Positions 52,740 through 60,995 are shown, counted from the stretch's first letter. The stretch: 64,000 bases of DNA from Streptomyces sp. NBC_00654 (GCF_026341775.1 NZ_JAPEOB010000002.1:2666001-2730000), one strand, 5' to 3'. A program made the numbers and translations. The notes: generated from the sequence alone by a model not told the origin.

Positions 52740-53311
52740 GCGCCCGGACCGTGATCGAGCACGCGCTGCGCGTGTACTACGCCGACAGCCGCGACCCGCA
52801 GCACGTCGTCGAGCGGCTGCTCGCGCAGTACGACGCCGAGCGCGCGATCTCGCCGCTGTACGTCGCCGACTACGACAGCGCCCCGCTGACCTTGCACCTG
52901 ACCCGCGAGGCCGCCCGCGCCGCCTGCGACGACGTCGCCGAGGTGGACGCGCACGGCCGGTATTGGGACTGGCGGACTGAAGACGGCGACGTCGATCGGC
53001 AGTTCTGGGCGCACCCCGACGACGACTCGCCCATCGGCTACACCGGCGGCGCCGTTTGGCAGATCAGCGTCGAGCCGAGTGAGAAGGACACCCGCGGCGG
53101 ATCGCCGCAACAGGGCGAGTCCACTCACGAGCAACGGCACCCGCGCCCGTGCGAGTTCCCGACCGTGCTGCCGTGCCAGTGCCCGCGCCCGTCGGCGCTG
53201 CCCGAGTCGTCGTTCATCCGAGCCCGGTACCGCGCCCGCATCGGCGCGTTCTCCGCGGGCGTCAAGAACGGGCACGGCGACGCGCACCTGTGGGTGGGTG
53301 AGCTGCGGTGA
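52736..53311 (+). CDS. Unknown element protein, 191 residues
   Basis: GTG start overlapping the previous stop. The first half has YYADSRDPQHVVERLLAQYD and a block reading VAEVDAHGRYWDWRTEDGDV. The second half is Pro/Cys-rich (PCEFPTVLPCQCPRPSALPE) and ends HLWVGELR. No recognised domain. It directly precedes the nuclease gene. Confidence 0.65.
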   Translation: MSARTVIEHALRVYYADSRDPQHVVERLLAQYDAERAISPLYVADYDSAPLTLHLTREAARAACDDVAEVDAHGRYWDWRTEDGDVDRQFWAHPDDDSPIGYTGGAVWQISVEPSEKDTRGGSPQQGESTHEQRHPRPCEFPTVLPCQCPRPSALPESSFIRARYRARIGAFSAGVKNGHGDAHLWVGELR

Positions 53312-54135
53312 CCGACCCGAAGTGGGCCGTCGCGACCGACCGGGGTCGGTACTACCAGGACCCCGCCGGGGGGCCGGACCTGATCAGCGTCACGAACGCG
53401 CTGTCGAGCATCGCGAAACCGGCGCTCGTGCCGTGGGCAGCCGGCCTTACCGCCGACGCCGTCATCGCCGACCCGATCGCGACCGCCCGGCGAGCACGGA
53501 CCGAGCCGACCGCGCTGCGACGCGAACTCGTGGCGGTGTCACGGGAGTACACCGACAAGGCTCGCGACCTCGGCACGCGGGTGCACCTGCGGGCCGTGTC
53601 GCTCGTGCTGAACACGCCCTACCCGTACGACCCCGAGGTCGAGCCGTACGCGGTGCAGCTCGCCGCGTGGTTCCGGCTGTGGCGCGTCGACTTCGAGCGC
53701 GACGTGTTGGCGGTCGAGATGACTGTCATGAACCGCAAGCGCGGGTACGCCGGGACCGGCGATCTGTGGGTGTGGCTGCCGACCGGCCGGTATCGGCGGC
53801 GGCAGTTGTGGCTCATCGACTACAAGACGAGCGCGAAGAAGCCGGCGAGCACGGTCTACGACGATCAGCCGCTGCAGCTCGCCGGCCTGCGGCACGCCCC
53901 CGAGTGGCTGCTGCCGGACGACAGCAGCGAGCCGGCGCCGCGGGTGCACCGTACGGCGCTCCTGAACCTGCGGACGCGCAGTCGTCGGCTCATCGAAGTG
54001 CCGTCCGGCCGGCGTCAGTTCCGGGCGTTCCTCGGCGCTCTCGAAACCTCCCGCTACCTGCATGACGCCCCGACCTCGTATCCGGCGGTCGACCCGCCGT
54101 GGGCGCCGGGCGCATCCGATCGAAAGGCAGCGTGA
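53308..54135 (+). CDS. PD-(D/E)XK (RecB/Cas4-like) nuclease
   Basis: GTG start, 275 residues. The nuclease core is visible: ARDLGTRVHLRAVSLVL (helix with the His), GYAGTGDLWVWLPTGRYRR (catalytic Asp), LWLIDYKTSAKKPAST (the D-x-K motif) and DDQPLQLAGLRHA (QxxxY-like motif). This is the layout of phage RecB-type exonucleases that resect DNA ends for recombination. A directionality factor, DEDD exonuclease and RuvC-like enzyme follow. There is no Cas context, so a Cas4 role is rejected. Confidence 0.85.
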   Translation: MTDPKWAVATDRGRYYQDPAGGPDLISVTNALSSIAKPALVPWAAGLTADAVIADPIATARRARTEPTALRRELVAVSREYTDKARDLGTRVHLRAVSLVLNTPYPYDPEVEPYAVQLAAWFRLWRVDFERDVLAVEMTVMNRKRGYAGTGDLWVWLPTGRYRRRQLWLIDYKTSAKKPASTVYDDQPLQLAGLRHAPEWLLPDDSSEPAPRVHRTALLNLRTRSRRLIEVPSGRRQFRAFLGALETSRYLHDAPTSYPAVDPPWAPGASDRKAA

Positions 54136-54137
54136 CC

Positions 54138-55244
54138 ATGGGATCGCGCATCATGACCATGAAGCGGCAGGCGGCCGAACTCGGCCGCATCCGCACCGGC
54201 TACAGCCGGCCCAACCCGAAGCCGAACGGGCGGCCGATCCCGGTCAAGTCCAAGACGTTCATCCTCACGTCGCACTCGCGCGAGTACGTCGCGGCCGCGG
54301 CCGAGCTGTACGGCGGCCGGGTCGAGCAGTGGACCCCGCAGGGGCAGCCCGTCGCGCAGTGGCGGGTCATCACCGAGGCGACCGAGCTGCGGGCGATCCT
54401 GCCCGCCGGCGACCCGCTCGACCAGTCAAACGAGATGTGGACGGGCGGCGGCTGCGCGCGGCGCTGCGACGGCGTGACCGAGCGCCTGTCGGGCGACCCG
54501 TGCATCTGCCTCGCGCGGTACGGCGAGGACTGGCACGAGCGCCCCGCCGACGAGGTGTGCCGCCCGACGTCCCGCGTCGGCGTGTTCCTGCCCGATCTTC
54601 CCGACCTCGGCGTGTGGCGGATCGAGACGAAGTCGTATTACGCGGCCGACGCGCTCGCCGGCGGGCTCGACACCGTGCTGCAGGCGACGGGCGGCAAGGG
54701 CATGATGCCCGTCCGCATGTGGATCGAGCAGCGCAAGGCACTGCGCAAGGGCAAGACAAAGCAGTTCCAAGTGATCATGATCGTGCCGTCGCTGCCGAAG
54801 CTGCGGCACGCCCTTACCGGTCCGATCAGCACGGCGGCCGCCCTCGATCCGGCAAGCCTCAATCGGCCCGCGATCGAGGCCGCGCCCGCCGAGCTGCCCG
54901 ACTACCTCGCCGACGCCCGCGCGTGCCGTACGTCCGCCGAGGTGCGCGAGGTGTGGCACCGGGCGAACCGCGCCGGGCACGTCGCCCGCGACGGGTCCGA
55001 CGAGCTGTCGCGCGACCTCATGCGGATCGCCGAGGACATCGACAAGGGGATCGACCCGACGACGGGCGAGGTCGGCGACCAGGACGACGGCGGCGAGGGC
55101 GACGAACTCGGGCCGGACGACGACGGCGTGTACGACGTCGAGGTGCTCGGCGAGGGCGACCAGGACGCAACCGAACCGCCGACCGCGCAGCCCGCGACCT
55201 CATGGCCGGCGGCGGCGCAGCCCGGATCGGGGGCACGCCGATGA
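54138..55244 (+). CDS. Gp3-like recombination directionality factor family protein
   Basis: The ATG at 54138, 2 bp after the nuclease stop, gives 368 residues. The pattern resembles the phiC31/phiBT1 Gp3 family: GRIRTGYSRPNPKPNGRPIP, VKSKTFILTSHSREYVAAAA, YGGRVEQWTP, QWRVITEATELRAILP, NEMWTGGGCARRCDGVTERL, CRPTSRVGVFLPDLPDLGVW and RIETKSYYAADALAGGLDTV. The tail is acidic and disordered. Gp3 makes the phiC31 serine integrase excise. Here the only visible integrase is a tyrosine recombinase, so its job may differ. The match is from memory of the family pattern. Confidence 0.65.
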   Translation: MGSRIMTMKRQAAELGRIRTGYSRPNPKPNGRPIPVKSKTFILTSHSREYVAAAAELYGGRVEQWTPQGQPVAQWRVITEATELRAILPAGDPLDQSNEMWTGGGCARRCDGVTERLSGDPCICLARYGEDWHERPADEVCRPTSRVGVFLPDLPDLGVWRIETKSYYAADALAGGLDTVLQATGGKGMMPVRMWIEQRKALRKGKTKQFQVIMIVPSLPKLRHALTGPISTAAALDPASLNRPAIEAAPAELPDYLADARACRTSAEVREVWHRANRAGHVARDGSDELSRDLMRIAEDIDKGIDPTTGEVGDQDDGGEGDELGPDDDGVYDVEVLGEGDQDATEPPTAQPATSWPAAAQPGSGARR

Positions 55245-56056
55245 CGTGGCACTTCGGCCGATGGTCCGCGTTCGATCTGGAGACGACGGGCGTCGACGTC
55301 GAGAACGACCGGATCGTGACCGGCGCTGTGCTCTCGCGCGGCGGCGGCATCGAGGCCGAGGCCGGCGAATGGCTCGCCGACCCCGGTGTCGAGATCCCCG
55401 CCGAGGCGACCGAGGTACACAAGATCACGACCGAGCATGCGCGAGCGAAGGGTGACCCGGCGCGCGACGTCGTACGCGAGATCGCCGCGGAACTCGCCGG
55501 GCAGGTGCTGCTCGCCGGCTCGGCGATCGTCGGGCACAACGTGTCGTACGACTTGACGCTGCTCGACCGCGAGTGCCGCCGGTACGAACTGCCGACCCTG
55601 CACGACCGGCTCGACGGCACCCCGCTGCACGTGATCGACACTCGCGTGCTCGACCAGCACGCCGACCAGTTCCGCAAGCGCCCGAGCGAGCAGCAAGGGG
55701 CGCGGCAGCTCGTCACGCTCGCGCAGGTCTACGGCGTGCCGTGGGACGACGAGGCGGCGCACGGCTGCTCGTTCGACGCACTCGCCGCCGCACAGATCGC
55801 CCGCTCGATCGCGGAGATCGCACACACGCGGTGGCGTGACTTGCCCGAGCGGATCCAAGCGATCCGGCGGCCGCGGTTCTACGCGTTCCGCGATCTCTCG
55901 CTCGCCGAGCTGCACGCCGCACAGATCGAGTGGGCGGCCGAGCAGGCGGCCGGGCTCGAAAAGCACTTCCGGAAGACAGACCCGAACGCGGTCGTCGACC
56001 GCGCGTGGCCGCTGCGCCCGTGGGTCGAGCCGAGCACCGAAGGGGCACCCGCATGA
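55241..56056 (+). CDS. DEDDh 3'-5' exonuclease (DnaQ-like)
   Basis: ATG 55241 (ATGA overlap), 271 residues. The exonuclease motifs are Exo I WSAFDLETTGVDVENDRIV (D-x-E), Exo II AIVGHNVSYDLTLLDREC, and Exo III HGCSFDALAAAQIARSI (H-x4-D). That gives the four acidic residues plus His of the DEDDh class. A C-terminal extension (about 75 residues) follows. It probably trims or proofreads DNA in element replication or recombination. Confidence 0.9.
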   Translation: MTWHFGRWSAFDLETTGVDVENDRIVTGAVLSRGGGIEAEAGEWLADPGVEIPAEATEVHKITTEHARAKGDPARDVVREIAAELAGQVLLAGSAIVGHNVSYDLTLLDRECRRYELPTLHDRLDGTPLHVIDTRVLDQHADQFRKRPSEQQGARQLVTLAQVYGVPWDDEAAHGCSFDALAAAQIARSIAEIAHTRWRDLPERIQAIRRPRFYAFRDLSLAELHAAQIEWAAEQAAGLEKHFRKTDPNAVVDRAWPLRPWVEPSTEGAPA

Positions 56057-56523
56057 CCGACCGGAACATCATCGGATTCGACGTCGACCGCAACGGCAGC
56101 GCCGTGATCGTGGTCGCGGTGCAGCGCGACGGCTCGTACACCGTGCGCACGCCGGGCGTGTGCAAGTCGCTCGCCGCCGAGCTGCTGCGCGGGATCGCCG
56201 ACCGGCTCGACGCCGAACACGGCCCGTTCCCCTGCACCCCGGCGCCCGAGCAGCACGACCGGCCGCGCGAGGACCGGCCGGCCGACCCGCGCGGCGGCCG
56301 CCTCGACCGCGACCGCGGCGTGTACCGCGACCCCCGCGGGGACTCGTGGGACCTGTCGCTGTTGTGGGGCGACGAGTTCGACCGCGAGTGGAAGTGGCAC
56401 GGCAGCACTGACCGGCTCGGCGAGCCGCTGCTGCGGGCCGAGGACGACGGCGAGGTGCAGCCGCTCGGCGTGCTGCGCGCCCTGTACGGCCCGATCAGTC
56501 CGCGCTCGGGCGGTGCGGCATGA
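56053..56523 (+). CDS. Unknown element protein between exonuclease and RuvC-like gene
   Basis: ATG start with ATGA overlap, 156 residues. It begins MTDRNIIGFDVDRNGSAVIV and has a helix CKSLAAELLRGIADRLDAEH. A charged linker follows, then the aromatic block SWDLSLLWGDEFDREWKWHG. No family recognised. Confidence 0.65.
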   Translation: MTDRNIIGFDVDRNGSAVIVVAVQRDGSYTVRTPGVCKSLAAELLRGIADRLDAEHGPFPCTPAPEQHDRPREDRPADPRGGRLDRDRGVYRDPRGDSWDLSLLWGDEFDREWKWHGSTDRLGEPLLRAEDDGEVQPLGVLRALYGPISPRSGGAA

Positions 56524-57146
56524 CGCACTCGATCCCCGGACTGATCGCCGTGGGCGACGAGCCGCTGCTCGCCGACCGCCGCACCGGCAGCCCCGACGAG
56601 TTCCGCGTGTTCGGGCTCGACCTCTCAATCACCTCGACCGGCGTGTGCAGGCCCGACGGCTCGACGTTCCGGATCCGGACCCGGCAGAAGGACGGACCGC
56701 GCCGGCTGCTGCACATCCGGGGGGCCCTGATCGCCGAGATCGCCGAGCACCGGCCGCACCTCGCCGTGATTGAGGATCTGCCGACCCGCATGCACCCGAG
56801 GTCGCTCAAGCCGATCGCCGCCCTGCACGGCGTCGTGCAAGCGCTGCTGCTCGACGCCGACGTGCCGTGGGCGTACGTGGCCCCGGCGACGTTGAAGAAG
56901 TACGCCGCCGACAACGGCGCCGCCTCGAAACGGGACATGACCGCGGCCGCGTTCCTCGCCGACGGCGCGCAGTTCGAGAACGACGAGGGCGCCGACCAGG
57001 CCGACGCATGGTGGCTGCGCGCGGCCGGCTACGACTGGTGCGGGCTGCCGCGGTTCTCGATGCCGCAGGCGCAGCGCGACGCCCTCGGCAAGGCGGATTG
57101 GCCCGACGCGTACGTGCAGCGCTACGTGATGGGGGCGGCCGCATGA
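56520..57146 (+). CDS. RuvC-like Holliday junction resolvase
   Basis: ATG start with 4-bp overlap, 208 residues. The RNase H-like fold shows the RuvC acidic tetrad pattern: FGLDLSITSTGVCRPDG (first Asp), HLAVIEDLPTRMHPRSLKPI (Glu), and a C-terminal DEGADQADAWWLRAAGYDW (paired Asp). APATLKKYAADNGAASKRDM fits the helix that contacts the junction. Phage RuvC homologues resolve branched DNA before packaging or after recombination. Confidence 0.88.
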   Translation: MTHSIPGLIAVGDEPLLADRRTGSPDEFRVFGLDLSITSTGVCRPDGSTFRIRTRQKDGPRRLLHIRGALIAEIAEHRPHLAVIEDLPTRMHPRSLKPIAALHGVVQALLLDADVPWAYVAPATLKKYAADNGAASKRDMTAAAFLADGAQFENDEGADQADAWWLRAAGYDWCGLPRFSMPQAQRDALGKADWPDAYVQRYVMGAAA

Positions 57147-58252
57147 TCGTCGAGGGATTCGGGGGGCCCGGCGGTTGGGCCGTCGCACTCAAGCGGCGCG
57201 GCGCGCGGCACGTCGGTATGGAGACCGACCGCGACGCGTGCGCCACGCGTGCCGCGGCCGGCCACCCGACGATCCGGTGTGACGTGACCGCCTACCCGAC
57301 CGCCCCGTTCCGCGACCGGATCACGGGCAAGGTCGACTCACCGGTGTGCACGCCGTACTCGCGCGCCGGGAAGGGGCTCGGAAAGGTCGATCAGCCGGTC
57401 GTCGCGCAGGCGATTGACGACCTCGCGCACGGCCGGGACACCCGCGCCGCGCTGCGGGCCGAGTGCGCCGACAAGCTGTCGATCCTGGCGGCCGAGCCGA
57501 TGCGGTGGCATCACGACCTGCGCCCCGAGTGGATCGTGATGGAACAGGTGCCCGACGTGCTGCCGCTGTGGCAGCAGTACGTCGAGGTGCTCACCCGCTG
57601 GGGGTACTCGGCGTCGGCGCGCGTGCTGAACGCTGCCGACTACGGCGTGCCGCAGACCCGTCGCCGGGCGGTTCTCGCCGCCTCGCGGATCCGCGAGGTC
57701 GTGTGGCCCGAGCCGACGCACTACGACCCGGCACGCGGCGATTGGTTGTGGGGGACGCCGTGGGTGTCGATGGCCGAGGCGCTCGGGCTGCCGCCCGGCG
57801 TGGTGGTGAACACCCGCGGTGACCGGCCGAAGGACGAGCGGGGGCGGGCGGCGGGCGGGAACGAGTTCCCGGCCGACGGCCCGAGTAACGCCCTTACTGG
57901 CCGGGCCCGTTCCTGGAAACTCCGCTCCGGTCAAGTCTGGAAGTCGCGCCCCGATCAGCCCGTCGAGCGGTACGAACGCGCGATCAGCGCACCCGCTTTC
58001 ACCATCACCGGGTCGGCGATCAGTTGCAAATGGGTGGGCGACGGCATCGAGGAGCGCAACCTTTCGTTGGCGGAAGCGGCGACTCTCCAGACGTTCCCGG
58101 CCGGGCACCCGTTCCACGGAACCCGCACCTCGCAGTTCAGGCAGGTCGGGAACGCGATACCGCCACTGCTCGCCGAGGTCGTGTTCGAGGCCGCGGCCGG
58201 CCCGGTAGTCGATCGGGACGGCAGCGAGCTACGCGTCGAGGTCGCGGTATGA
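57143..58252 (+). CDS. DNA (cytosine-5) methyltransferase
   Basis: ATG start with 4-bp overlap, 369 residues. C5-MTase motifs are present: motif I-like VEGFGGPGGWAVALKRRGAR, motif IV DSPVCTPYSRAGKG with the catalytic Cys in the order PVC where PC is usual, motif VI EWIVMEQVPDVLPLW with E-Q-V replacing ENV, motif VIII GVPQTRRRAVLAASRI, and the end motif QFRQVGNAIPPLLAEVV. No restriction partner is nearby, so it is an orphan, probably protecting element DNA from host restriction. Target site cannot be read. Confidence 0.9.
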   Translation: MIVEGFGGPGGWAVALKRRGARHVGMETDRDACATRAAAGHPTIRCDVTAYPTAPFRDRITGKVDSPVCTPYSRAGKGLGKVDQPVVAQAIDDLAHGRDTRAALRAECADKLSILAAEPMRWHHDLRPEWIVMEQVPDVLPLWQQYVEVLTRWGYSASARVLNAADYGVPQTRRRAVLAASRIREVVWPEPTHYDPARGDWLWGTPWVSMAEALGLPPGVVVNTRGDRPKDERGRAAGGNEFPADGPSNALTGRARSWKLRSGQVWKSRPDQPVERYERAISAPAFTITGSAISCKWVGDGIEERNLSLAEAATLQTFPAGHPFHGTRTSQFRQVGNAIPPLLAEVVFEAAAGPVVDRDGSELRVEVAV

Positions 58253-58455
58253 GGCGCCGCTGCGCCGCGGCCGGCGCCCCCACCATCCCCGGCACGGCTG
58301 TGAAGCCGCGCCGCCGGACGTCCGACGAGATCACCGCGGCGATGTCGCGGCCGGTTCCGCCGGTCCCTGATCAGGGCGACCTCGTCGAGCACTGGCGCGA
58401 CTGCGGGTTGCTCGACGACGAGGCGGTCGACGCCCTCGGCGGCGAGCAGCCGTGA
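58249..58455 (+). CDS. Small basic element protein, 68 residues
   Basis: ATG overlapping the methyltransferase stop. The protein is Arg/Pro-rich at the start (MRRRCAAAGAPTIPGTAVKP) with an acidic end (LVEHWRDCGLLDDEAVDALG). Function unknown. Confidence 0.55.
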   Translation: MRRRCAAAGAPTIPGTAVKPRRRTSDEITAAMSRPVPPVPDQGDLVEHWRDCGLLDDEAVDALGGEQP

Positions 58456-58727
58456 AGGGGCTCGGGCCGACCATCGGCAACCCGCACCCCGGCTACGGGC
58501 TGCGGGTCCGCCTCGACAGCAACAAGGCGAAGAGCCTCGCCTCGGGCGACTTCACGTGCCCGTGCGGGCACGCCGAGGACGCCGTCGGATACGCCGAGGT
58601 CGAGTTGCTCGCCGTCCGCTACGGCCGGCACCGCCGCGACGAGTGCCCGATCCCCGAGGTCAGAGAAGAAGGCGCACGCCAGTACGCCGCTCTTGAGCGG
58701 TCCATGAAGAAGAAGCGAAGGAAGTGA
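58452..58727 (+). CDS. Small element protein, 91 residues
   Basis: GTG start with GTGA overlap. It contains DFTCPCGHAEDAVGYAEVEL, with a Cys pair and His, and a strongly basic end (SMKKKRRK). Possibly a small zinc-binding, nucleic-acid-binding protein. No family recognised. Confidence 0.6.
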   Translation: MKGLGPTIGNPHPGYGLRVRLDSNKAKSLASGDFTCPCGHAEDAVGYAEVELLAVRYGRHRRDECPIPEVREEGARQYAALERSMKKKRRK

Positions 58728-58734
58728 CTCACCC

Positions 58735-59178
58735 ATGCCGAGGCTGAACGAAGATGCCGAGGTCGAGGTCAAGCTCGACAGTGCCGGCGCGATGCTGCAG
58801 CAGGCGATTCCCGCGATCCTGCGCCGCGGGCTGTTCGAGGCGCCCGGATCGAGGATCGTCGCGGTCGTCGAGTTCGCGAGTACGACGTACACCGGGCACG
58901 CGGCCGACGAGGACAAAGACCCGCAGGTAAAGCTCAGGGTCAAGCTCGCCGAGGTCGCCACCGAGGGCGACACGATACGGCTGCTGCGCGAGGTGCAGCG
59001 CGCCATGTACCGGCAGCGCAAGATGAACGGCACGCTCGACGAGATCGGGCCCGGCTCGCAGGACGTCGAGGCGACCGTCGCCGCGCTGCTCGCCGAGCAG
59101 CCGACCGAGGTCGAGTTCGAGGTGCACGAGGAACGCAAGCGTGCGCAGCGAGGCGGAAACCGAGCCGAGCAGTTCTGA
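58735..59178 (+). CDS. Unknown element protein, 147 residues
   Basis: ATG start, 7 bp after the previous stop. It begins MPRLNEDAEVEVKLDSAGAM and has LQQAIPAILRRGLFEAPGSR, then a beta strand block (IVAVVEFASTTYTGHAADED, PQVKLRVKLAEVATE) and helices (IRLLREVQRAMYRQRKMNGT). The pattern of a conserved soluble early phage protein is clear, but the family is not recognised. Confidence 0.7.
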   Translation: MPRLNEDAEVEVKLDSAGAMLQQAIPAILRRGLFEAPGSRIVAVVEFASTTYTGHAADEDKDPQVKLRVKLAEVATEGDTIRLLREVQRAMYRQRKMNGTLDEIGPGSQDVEATVAALLAEQPTEVEFEVHEERKRAQRGGNRAEQF

Positions 59179-59552
59179 TGCCCCGCCCCCCGAGCAGCAG
59201 TGGCGGCGCTCGTCGTGAGCGCTGCCGCTGCGGCCGCACCGTACTGCGGCAGCTCGTCGGCAACCGTGCGGCGCTCGCTGTGACCGCCGACGCCGACGAA
59301 CTGACCGCCGCGGCGGCCGCGTTGCTGCGCGAGCCGAACCGGCTCGACTGGTGTGTACGCACCTCGGCGGGCGGACCCGACCTGCAGTGGGCCGACTGCC
59401 ACCGACGCAAGGCGGAGTGCACCCGCCCGCACGTGATCGACCATCAGTGCACGGCGCCCCCCGGCACTGGCGCCCACGCCCACGGGCGCGGGCGAGGCGG
59501 GCGCCGCCCCCGTACGACCTCGGTTCCCGAGGGACAGCTCACCCTCGGATAG
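59178..59552 (+). CDS. Unknown element protein carrying palindrome copy 2
   Basis: ATG sharing one base with the previous stop, 124 residues. It has Cys residues at CRCGRTVL and CVRTSAGG, and HRRKAECTRPHVIDHQCTAP, which could make a zinc site. The segment GAHAHGRGRGG is encoded by a 22-bp near-palindrome. No function recognised. Confidence 0.6.
   Translation: MPRPPSSSGGARRERCRCGRTVLRQLVGNRAALAVTADADELTAAAAALLREPNRLDWCVRTSAGGPDLQWADCHRRKAECTRPHVIDHQCTAPPGTGAHAHGRGRGGRRPRTTSVPEGQLTLG
59472..59493. repeat. 22-bp near-palindrome, copy 2
   Basis: GCCCACGCCCA followed by CGGGCGCGGGC. It differs from the perfect copy at 50181-50202 at two positions and lies in frame inside a gene. Confidence 0.7.
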
Positions 59553-59562
59553 GAGAACCCCG

Positions 59563-60495
59563 ATGCCATGGTTCGTCGTTGACGACAACGCCCACAGCCA
59601 CCCGAAGATGATCGCCGCCGGGAACGCGGCGCTCGGGTTGTGGCTGCGCTGCGGCGCCTACGCCGCACAGCACCTGACCGACGGCATCGTGCCCGGCGTC
59701 ATCGCGAAGATGTACGGCTCGAAGCCGCAGATCGCGAAGTTGGTCGCTGCCGGGCTGTGGCACGAACGCGGGCACTCGTGCAGGCACCCGAAGTGCGCGC
59801 AGCCGGCGCCCGGCGACTTTTTCATTCACGACTACCTCGCCCCGTACAACCCGTCGCGCGCCGAGGTAGAGAGCAAGCGCGAGCGGGCTGCAGAGAAGAA
59901 GCGGCGGCAGCGCGCCGTGCAAGATCCGCTGCCGAACCGTGGCGGATTCGCCGACGGTCTGAACGAGAACCGCGGACGATTCGACGACGATTCGTCGACG
60001 GACCGTACGCCGGAATATGACGACTACGCAGGTCGCGGCGGTGCGTCCCCTGGGGACAGCTCGGGGACTCGTGCGCACGCGAACCCCTCCCCTCCCCTCC
60101 CCTCCCACGAGGGGGGTGAAGGTAGAGAGGCACCTGCAGGCGGTATGCGCGGCCGGGCGGCTCTCTCTCAGATCGCCGCCGACTGGCAGCCGAGCGACGA
60201 CGACGTGCGCGCCGCGCAGCTCGCCCGCGCCGACAGCGGCCGCGAGCAGCTCACCGGGCAGCAGATCGACGCCGTCACCCGCAAGTTCCGGCAGCGCATG
60301 CTCGACGACCAGGTGCGCGCCGCCGGGTTCGGCGGCCGCTGGCAGCAGTGGGCCGAGAACGAGCGCACCGAGGCGGCGCAGGGGCCGGGCGGCGTCGTCG
60401 TCCCCTTCGCGCAGCAGCCCATGACCAAGTCACAGCAGCAGCGCGCCGGGCTCGACCGGCTGCGCGAGCGCCTGAACGGAGGTACCGCGTCGTGA
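59563..60495 (+). CDS. Phage-type replication initiator
   Basis: ATG 59563 behind GGAG, 310 residues. The N-terminal winged-helix-like domain (MPWFVVDDNAHSHPKMIAAG, NAALGLWLRCGAYAAQHLTD, IAKMYGSKPQIAKLVAAGLW, FFIHDYLAPYNPS) is typical of phage replication initiators. A charged, low-complexity middle (about residues 100-190) follows, then a C-terminal domain (LSQIAADWQPSDDDVRAAQL, WQQWAENERTEAA). The middle region's DNA carries three 11-bp repeats and a pyrimidine tract that look like an origin, as in lambda O. The next gene may encode a helicase loader. Confidence 0.78.
   Translation: MPWFVVDDNAHSHPKMIAAGNAALGLWLRCGAYAAQHLTDGIVPGVIAKMYGSKPQIAKLVAAGLWHERGHSCRHPKCAQPAPGDFFIHDYLAPYNPSRAEVESKRERAAEKKRRQRAVQDPLPNRGGFADGLNENRGRFDDDSSTDRTPEYDDYAGRGGASPGDSSGTRAHANPSPPLPSHEGGEGREAPAGGMRGRAALSQIAADWQPSDDDVRAAQLARADSGREQLTGQQIDAVTRKFRQRMLDDQVRAAGFGGRWQQWAENERTEAAQGPGGVVVPFAQQPMTKSQQQRAGLDRLRERLNGGTAS
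59945..59999 (+). repeat. Iteron-like repeats in the replication gene
   Basis: GATTCGNCGAC occurs three times: 59945-59955, 59978-59988 and 59989-59999, with N being C, A and T. The last two abut directly. They lie in the part of the initiator gene that encodes a poorly conserved-looking linker, where lambdoid phages keep their origin. Confidence 0.65.
60084..60106 (-). other. Polypyrimidine tract with G-quadruplex potential on the minus strand
   Basis: Four CCCCT units followed by CCC. The minus strand reads GGG then four runs of GGGG each separated by one A, a canonical G-quadruplex pattern. It encodes PSPPLPS in the initiator linker and lies 84 bp after the iteron-like repeats. Confidence 0.7.
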
Positions 60496-60995
60496 CCCTT
60501 GACGAGACCCTCGAACTGCTCTCGCAGATCTCCCTCGTCGACGACCGAGTCGTGAAGGTGAACGAGACCGAGCAGGCTGCGCAGCTCACGATGTGGGCGG
60601 CGATCCTGCGCGACGTCCCCCTCGACTTCGCCGGCCGGGCGGTCGGCGACCACTACGCCGAGTCGGCGTGGGCGGTCATGCCGAAAGACATCGCCGCCCG
60701 GTGGCGCACCGAGGCTCGCCGCCGGCTCGACCGGCACGTCGGCACCTTCGAGCCGACCTCGCACCCGCACCTCGACCCCGACAACATCCCCGGCTACCGG
60801 GCGGCGCTGCGGGCCGAACGCGAGGGCGTACGCCGCGGCGGCGCCGATCCGGTAGAGCTGCGGGCGCTGCTCACCGGATCCGAGCCGGCGGCCGCCGGTC
60901 GTCCGAACGACACGTACCTGCAGGCTCGCGAGGCGGTACGGGCTGCCCGCGAGGCTGCGCGCACCGCACCCCAGGAATGCGAGGTGTCCTCGTGA
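60492..60995 (+). CDS. Possible helicase loader-like protein
   Basis: GTG start with GTGA overlap, 167 residues. It begins MTLDETLELLSQISLVDDRV and has a helical core (AQLTMWAAILRDVPLDFAGR, VGDHYAESAWAVMPKDIAAR). It resembles the small helical proteins that follow replication initiators in phages and deliver the replicative helicase (SPP1 G39P type). The position supports this more than the sequence does. The C-terminal half is Arg/Ala-rich. Confidence 0.6.
   Translation: MTLDETLELLSQISLVDDRVVKVNETEQAAQLTMWAAILRDVPLDFAGRAVGDHYAESAWAVMPKDIAARWRTEARRRLDRHVGTFEPTSHPHLDPDNIPGYRAALRAEREGVRRGGADPVELRALLTGSEPAAAGRPNDTYLQAREAVRAAREAARTAPQECEVSS

Noticed and set aside
53308..54135. Cas4 and a CRISPR system
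   Set aside because: The PD-(D/E)XK nuclease resembles Cas4 in motif order, but there is no Cas gene or repeat-spacer array, and the neighbours are phage recombination genes.
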